From Micromussa lordhowensis (taxonomy: Eukaryota; Cnidaria; Anthozoa; Scleractinia; Lobophylliidae), in the NCBI GenBank assembly GCA_964020085.1, contig OZ026604.1:17934258-17998257 (forward strand): a stretch of 64,000 bases of DNA, given 5' to 3'. Below the pieces are notes generated by a model. It did no database searches, was not told the origin of the DNA, and saw only the letters and a program-made list of their open reading frames with translations. Below are positions 57,905 through 64,000 of the stretch, one piece after another. Made by a program: the position numbers and the translations under genes. Each line of letters opens with the position of its first letter. Positions within the stretch are counted from its first letter, which is position 1.

Positions 57905-58975
57905 CTCAGCCAGCACTCCCTGGCTTCGATCGATATTCCCTTTCGAGCAAGAATTACGAACCGCATACCTTTTAAGAAAGCATTTCTGACGATGTTCCAC
58001 ATTTAGAACGAAGAATGTACACATGCCTTGTTCAGTTGTTTCTGCCAGCGCACTCTAGCTACGATCGATATTTCGTTTGGAACAAGAATTACCAACCGCA
58101 CGCGTTTTATAGAAAGCATTTCTGGTGTTTTCCACATTTAGAACGAAGAGTATTCACATATCTTGTCTGTTTCTCCCAGTGCACTCTAGCTACGATCGAT
58201 ATTTCGTTTGGAACAAGAATTACCAACCGCACGCGTTTTATAGAAAGCATTTCTGGTGTTTTCCACATTTAGAACGAAGAGTATTCACATATCTTGTCTG
58301 TTTCTCCCAGTGCACTCTAGCCACGATCGATATTCCTTTCGAGCAAGAATTATGAACCGCACGCGTTTTATAGAAAGCATTTCTGGTGTTTTCCACATTT
58401 AGAACGAAGAATATACACATATCTTGTCTGTTTCTGCCAGCGCACTCTAGCTACGATCGATATTCCCTATTGAGCAAGAATTATGAACTGCAAATGTTTT
58501 GTAGAAATCATTTCTGGTGTTTTTCCACATTTAGAACGAAGAATGTACACGTATCTTGTCCGTTTCTGCCAGCGCACTCTAGCTACGATCGATATTCCCT
58601 ATCGAGCAACAATTATGAACCGCACGCCTTTTATAGAAATAATTTCTGGTGTTTTTCCACATTTAGAACGAAGAATATACACATATCTTGTATGTTTCTT
58701 CCTGTTCACTCTAGCTACGATCGATATTCCCTATCGAGCAACAATTATGAACTGCACGCGTTTTATAGAAAGCATTTCTGGTGTTCGTCCACATTTAGAA
58801 CGAAGAGTATTCACATATCTTGTCTGCTTCTGCCAGTGCACTCTAGCTACGATCGATATTCCTTTCGAGCAAGAATTATGAACCGCGCGTTTTCTAGAAA
58901 GCCTTTCTGGTGTTTTCCACATTTAGGACGAAGAATATACACATATCTTGTCTGTTTCTGCCAGCGCGCTCGCAC
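57905..58975. repeat. 131-bp satellite array, about eight units
   Basis: The word GATCGATATT recurs at 57928, 58063, 58194, 58325, 58455, 58587, 58719 and 58851, a period of 130-135 bp. Each unit also has TTTATAGAAAGCATTTCTGG and CCACATTTAGAACGAAGA. Later units are 132 bp long, which keeps a frame open over 206 codons (58386-59006). I regard that frame as a by-product. Confidence 0.9.
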
Positions 58976-59087
58976 TCGACTGAACTCCAAAGTTGTTTAC
59001 TGTTGACTTAATGAGATGCGCGAATTGCGAATCGAACGATCCGTTAACACGCATGGCCTCTCGCCTATGAGATGCAACGTACGATCC

Positions 59088-59215
59088 GTAAACTCTACTC
59101 TACGGACCGCAAGGGCCCTAAACGATCCGGTTGAATCGGACGAACTGAAACTCTAATCTACGGACCGCAAGGGCACTTAACGATCCGTACGAATCGAACG
59201 AACTGAATTTGCCTT
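59088..59215. repeat. Two ~59-bp tandem units
   Basis: TCTACGGACCGCAAGGGC is followed by a variable stretch and CGAACTGAA, at 59099 and 59158. Further GATCCGTTA words lie at 59039 and 59220. Confidence 0.65.
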
Positions 59216-59633
59216 TAGCGGATCGTTACAGTGCGGGTGTATTGGACATGGGTGTAAAAAGAGTAAACATTGGGGCTACGTTTTCTTACTTGCGTCATCT
59301 AATATTTCGTTTTTAAAATAGGAAACATTTGACGTGAGAAACAAACAGAAATAAAGCTCCTTAAGAAATCCTTCGCCGTAATTTATCGCAAGTAAAGATA
59401 ATTTCCTTGAAAATTTATCTTAGCCCAGCAATGATAATCAACTTAACAGTCTGACGAATCTCTTTGTCGTACCACTCGGCATACCTTCCAAACTTGTGAC
59501 AATTATTTGTTCGTAGTTAACCCTCTTTGCGTGGCAATGCGAATCGGACGTCGATATGAATTGTATTAAGCCCAGGAATGTTATAGATCACGTTAGGACT
59601 CCGTGAGATTTAATAGTACAAGATAAAAATGTT

Positions 59634-59641
59634 TATATAAG
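59634..59641 (+). promoter_or_regulatory. TATA box of peptide precursor gene 2
   Basis: TATATAAG, 163 bp before the start codon, the same spacing as in copy 1. Confidence 0.6.
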
Positions 59642-59796
59642 TTGACCACTTATGTCTAAAAAAAAACACGGGGACACCAATATCGTTTAGACGGTGGCGT
59701 GTTTTTTTCCAGAGTCCTGTTAGTATAAAGGTGCCACACTGAAAGCAAAGCAACAGTTCGCAGTTTGCGGATTACAGCCACCGACTAGAATCCACA

Positions 59797-61550
59797 ATGA
59801 ACAAGTTTGTTCTGATCGCCGTGGTGGGATGTTCGCTTGGTCTTCTGATGCAAGCTGTTTTATCGGAAGGTCCATTCGAATCAGCAGTTCAGGACGAGCA
59901 AAGAAACGACTTTCCTGTCAGGGCTGAAACAGTTGACAACAACGCTCAGGATGATGAACTGAATGATGAAAGCGCCTTCGACGTCCAGGATGAAGAAGAT
60001 GAAGACGAGATGGACGACGAGATGGACGATGAGGAAGATTCGGATGATCCTGCAACTGAAGGGTAACTCATTTTTGTCTCACCAAGGGCAATTTTGGCAT
60101 ATATTTTCTCTTGCCTTGTTTTATCTCAGGAGCAATCATTTGCTTACTCTTTTTGCTGTTCCATACTTCCAAAGTTATGTCACCTCTGCCGCTCCTTCCC
60201 TTCACTACTCATTTGAACATAACTAATGGCCCTACTTTGAATGCTTGTACAATCCAGGAAAAAAAGTTCAGTAAAAGCACATAACGCCCAGTTTATAACT
60301 CTTCGGAGATTAACAAAATTGAATTGTTTCAACGAATTAAGGTATTAAGACTGAAATCCGGATAGGTAATCGAGAAATTTCAGCTTTTAGTTGACAAAAT
60401 CCCTGTACTAGAATAATTTAAGTTATTTTACAGTCCTTTTTACATTTTCTTAAAGCTAAATATATAAATATCGTTGCCTGAAGTAACACTGAAAACAGTT
60501 TCCCATGGGAACTCGAGGAAATGAATTTCAAAGTTCAGAGGAATTGTGCAAACACAGTTTCATTTCACCAGTGTTTTCAAGTGTTTCATATGAGCGTCAC
60601 AATTCGTTTTTTTTTTTTTTTGGTGCTGTTCGACCTTCGATATTGCTCTGTAGGGCCACCCCTGTTTATATTGCTTCGCGTTTTTCATGACATAAGCCAA
60701 TAATACGTCAAAAAGCATAAAGCAGAGATCAGAAGAAACGTCTTCAAGCAAACATCGCTGCTTTTTATTCCATCACAGTATAGTGTCTCTGTACCCTATT
60801 TTTTGCCGCGTTTCTCACTTGCAGCTATGACAACCCGTTGCTCAGTGCTCATTTTTCCCTCTCATTTTTCAATACGAAGTAGCTGTGTAGTACCATTTCC
60901 TTAGCCCGGCTACACATGGCAATATGATTGGCCCAAATGAAATCTGCACATATTCTGCTTTACGTTTTAGCATGTTTGGCCTCACGTAGTCCGGAGAAGA
61001 TATCATTAATTCTCATTAATTCTCATTGGTTATCATGTAATCTTCTCATGTTACATCGCACGCTTCCGCCCAGGGCTAAATAAACAAGTGCAATCACTGG
61101 AACTCACCTTGTTCCCCATGGGAACAGGTATTACGTAACTAGCAGTATTTGAACACCGAGCGTATGCATATTTTTCACTCTGATGATGATCTATTAGATC
61201 GAAAACGTTAAGACCATGTTAGTTCAAGTGCTTTGTGAAAGGAGTTTACGCAGGTCACGGGAAAAGTGAGATACTATTTCTACGTTTTCTTTTTCAGAGA
61301 CGATGAGTTACTAGAAGATCCAGAACCAAACCCCTTTTGGGGCAGTAGGAGAATCCGAATTCCACGGATACCAAGGATCCCCATTCCACGTATTCCGAAG
61401 CCAAGAATCCCCATCCCAAGAATTCCGAAGCCAAGAATCCCTATTCCAAGAATTCCGAAGCCTAGAATCCCCATCCCAAGAATTCCCAAGCCGAGAATCC
61501 CAATTCCTCGAATTCCGAAGCCAAGGTTGCCATGGGGAAAGAAAAAGTAA
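59797..61550 (+). CDS. Secreted acidic/cationic precursor with RIPIPRIPKP repeats, copy 2
   Basis: Two exons, 59797-60062 and 61298-61550, same donor, acceptor and phase as copy 1, giving 172 residues. The signal peptide is identical. The acidic propiece differs at a few positions (FDVQ for FDDQ, one Glu for Asp, one Ala lost from the SADD stretch). The cationic segment starts at residue 106 and has exactly five RIPIPRIPKP units, lacking the extra RIPIP of copy 1. It carries 23 Arg/Lys and no Asp/Glu and ends LPWGKKK. The 3' flank diverges soon after the stop, with its own AATAAA at 61640, so 3' regulation may differ between copies. Confidence 0.84.
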
Positions 61551-61602
61551 TACTGATATTACTCAGTCGACCGGTTTTAGGATTTTGTTTCAAGTCAATG
61601 GG

Positions 61603-62390
61603 TAGACCGATTGTAATGTTGTTCTAAGGGATTTCTAAAAATAAAACGTCACTTACTTGAAGTATTTTGTGTTTGGATGAATGATATTAGCACCTTTCGT
61701 ATTCTTATGATATTGTAGATTTAACTTAAAGTATTTTGTGTTTGGATGTGTGATATGTGCACCTTTCGTATCCTTATGATATTGTAGATCTCATGATCAG
61801 GCCTTGCATACGACGGCTGCGCTCACATTACGAGCGGCAGTGAAAATCGACCTGTCCCGACCGACCGAACGATCTTCCGTGCCCCACTAGTAATAGTAAA
61901 ATATATATAAAAAAAGGAACTTCGATACAACGAAACCTCGTTAATATATTTTGGTAGTTATATCGAGGTTTCACTGCATACTGTTTGGAAGATGCACGAT
62001 AAGAATTCGAAAGTCAAATATTGTCATTATTTAAATAAAAGCGGCTTGATGAAGATAACATCAACTGCACTTTTCTCATTCTTTGCAACCTTCAGTAGAG
62101 TATGAGTGGAAGTGGCAAACGACTGGAAATAACTTGGAGATATTATAAGCTTAATTCCTCTACTACGACTGGTCAATTAATCCAACCTTAATTTTTTGAT
62201 ATTTCTTCTAAGCCTTGCCAACAATTCACTGTCGCAGAAACCAGGGGCAAAGACAACACACTTTTAAATATGGCTGGCTTCAATGCGCTTTCACTGGACG
62301 TTTTCTAGTAGCACGGCCCGCTTGCATCCTTCAAATCTGAGCCATTTTAAGACATAAATAAGTAGTCTGTACAAGAGTAAAAATGCTGTT
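61603..62390. other. 3' flank of peptide gene 2 and repeat scraps
   Basis: AATAAA at 61640. A ~65-bp direct repeat (TTAAAGTATTTTGTGTTTGG; about 61655 and 61727) follows. A pogo-like end lies at 61918-61978. No gene. Confidence 0.5.
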
Positions 62391-63141
62391 TACTGTTTTC
62401 AAATATCTCTTTTCGTTCCAGAGATGTTCAAGTTTTTAAAATATGCAAATTAGCAGAGTGATGACGTCATAGACTCAACCACATCTTGATCAAATATGAT
62501 AAACAAGGATATCTCAGTCAATTTGTATAATAAATGTTTGAATTTTTACAGTACGATTCTACTAGTAGTGCTCCGCAATATGAGCTTAACAATTTTTTGT
62601 TACCATAGCGACATAAATAGTTATACTAAGTTCCAGACCTCCACGATATTAAAGGCCTTTCTGACCACTTTTAAGGTTCTGTATTGATATTTGCCAATGG
62701 TGCCTCATCTGCATAATCCAGCAAGCATATAAATACATTAGGTTGAGTTCATGGCCTTGTTTAATGGTTTTCAAGCTTAAAATCACTAAATATTGATATC
62801 AGGCTAGAGGGGACTGGAAAAGAGTGGGTTGCCATGGGAACGGAAATTGTTATAGCTGTAGATGTGTTGCATTTAGAACTATTAGCCTACCAAGTTTCAA
62901 TGGTTTCTGCTGCAAATTGACCGAGATAGCGCTATTTATATGCTTCATGTAAGATTTGGTTGAGTGTATGACGTCATCAGTAATCTCATTTGCATATTTT
63001 ACTCATTTTTCAAACTTAAATATCTTTTGCACCAGTGCAGATATTTGTCAACGGTAAACGGCGTTTTCAATCTTTCACAGAATCCTATGTGATTAACCTA
63101 AAAATCAAGGGGTAAAAATTTGATCATAGTGGCACTTTAAA
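62390..63141. mobile_element. Second foldback element of the 12116-13260 type
   Basis: The right end GATCATAGTGGCACTTTAA matches the terminus of the element at 12116-13260. ATATGCAAATTAGCAG with TGACGTCATAGACTCAACCA (about 62442-62482) is complementary to the region at about 62950-62998. The left outer end is missing. Confidence 0.5.
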
Positions 63142-64000
63142 AATAAGTTTGCCCACGAGCACTAAGCCTGTTTTATATGTTCATATAAGTGAAGACCACC
63201 TAAGAGGCAAGATTTGAACACAACGGATTGGTTCCTTGAAATACCTGTCCAGCCCTTGCCTATTACTCGCTAGATGGGACACATACTATTCCCAGGCCAG
63301 GCCAGCTGGTTAAATGGCGCGTGATCATCCACTTCCTCGCACCCACCACATCAAGCTGTAGATATGGTCTTCGGACCCTTACCCCTCAAATGTGTTTAGT
63401 GTTTGTAAATTAGGACGATGGGTCAGCTGGTCACAATTTTAACAGGGAAAACGTCCTGTGAAAAACGACAATTCTGTCGTTCCCCTTTGGAAAAAGGAAC
63501 AGATGCAATTTTGCCAACGATTGCAACAATTGTTTCAAAAATGCTTATTTCTTCGCTACTCTGTGGCCACTTTGTGGTCATGACGGTCCCTGATGAATTC
63601 TGACAAATAAACTCTTTGCATGTCTCTGGGTTTTTCCGCTTTCATTTGATTTCATTTGCGTCGAATCTGAATCAAGAGCTGAGAAAACTCCACCTTTCTT
63701 ATTATTCTTTATAAAATAACCGAGATACTTCGCGCTCTGATTGTTCAATAGAGTTGCAAATCCTATGTTCTATTGTACCGGGAAACACATAGAAAAGTGG
63801 TTGCGTCACCTTTCCCGTAACAGACGAAGAGAGAGATGAAAATTTCTCCAACTTCGACTTAATGTTGGCTTTTGGTCTGGAAATGTATAAAGGCGAAAAT
63901 CAAAATATACCAAACTCTAAATAAACGAATGAAAACAAAAGTGCGGAGGAAGAAGGGTCCAGCAAGAAGAAACGATTAGCCGTGGTCGAAAGATCTTGAC
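63142..64000. other. Right edge, nothing recognised
   Basis: The only frame above 60 codons (63418-63603) has no recognisable domain. No repeat family seen in this stretch. Confidence 0.4.

Larger units (their letters stand above)
59272..61602. repeat. Tandem segmental duplication, copy 2 (peptide precursor gene)
   Basis: Matches 53490-55695. The intron has an extra ~165 bp at about 61065-61230, ending in a Penelope-like tail (GATGATCTATTAGATCGAAA). Confidence 0.85.

Noticed and set aside
58386..59006. 206-residue Cys/His-rich repetitive frame
   Set aside because: It is a translation of the 131-132-bp satellite. Earlier units of 130-135 bp break the same frame and no coding constraint is visible.
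1..64000. CRISPR arrays, operons, ribosome-binding sites and rRNA genes
   Set aside because: None seen. The DNA is clearly nuclear and animal, with spliced genes, so bacterial features are not expected.

Overview
The window is nuclear DNA of an animal, most likely an anthozoan cnidarian and probably a stony coral. Genes are sparse, intron-split with GT/AG boundaries, and set in AT-rich sequence full of foldback MITEs, LINE fragments, a Penelope-like element and tRNA-derived SINEs. The assignment rests on gene and repeat style; no species can be named from this sequence alone.

Region 1 (1-20,756, minus strand). A complete nine-exon gene (8,967-20,642) can be assembled with every splice phase agreeing. 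It encodes a 680-residue type II membrane or shed protein: N-terminal anchor, coiled-coil stalk with a Lys-Arg site, three Ig domains, two sushi domains and a C-terminal TLDc domain. A paralogue lies downstream on the same strand. Its exon 1 (6,246-6,566) and its 46-nt exon 2 (87-132) are in the window and the rest lies beyond the left edge. Its first intron holds a duplicated segment, a degraded Penelope-like retroelement and several DNA transposons.

Region 2 (24,358-40,866, plus strand). Three tandem two-exon genes of the failed-axon-connections (FAX/FAXC, GST-fold) family, then a decayed remnant of a fourth. Exon structure and splice phase are identical in all three. The third copy has lost the N-terminal membrane anchor.

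Region 3 (40,870-53,490). Mostly non-coding, with one intronless coiled-coil (tropomyosin-like) gene at 45,663-46,532. A L1/Tx1-like LINE on the minus strand is split by a second LINE that is flanked by a 7-bp target duplication.

Region 4 (53,490-61,610, plus strand). A recent tandem duplication of a two-exon gene for a secreted precursor: signal peptide, strongly acidic propiece, then a strongly cationic segment built of perfect RIPIPRIPKP decapeptides ending in LPWGKKK. The layout resembles a proline/arginine-rich antimicrobial or other processed peptide precursor. Between the copies lie a palindromic MITE, a truncated Harbinger element and a 131-bp satellite. The right end (61,610-64,000) has only repeats and unassigned sequence.
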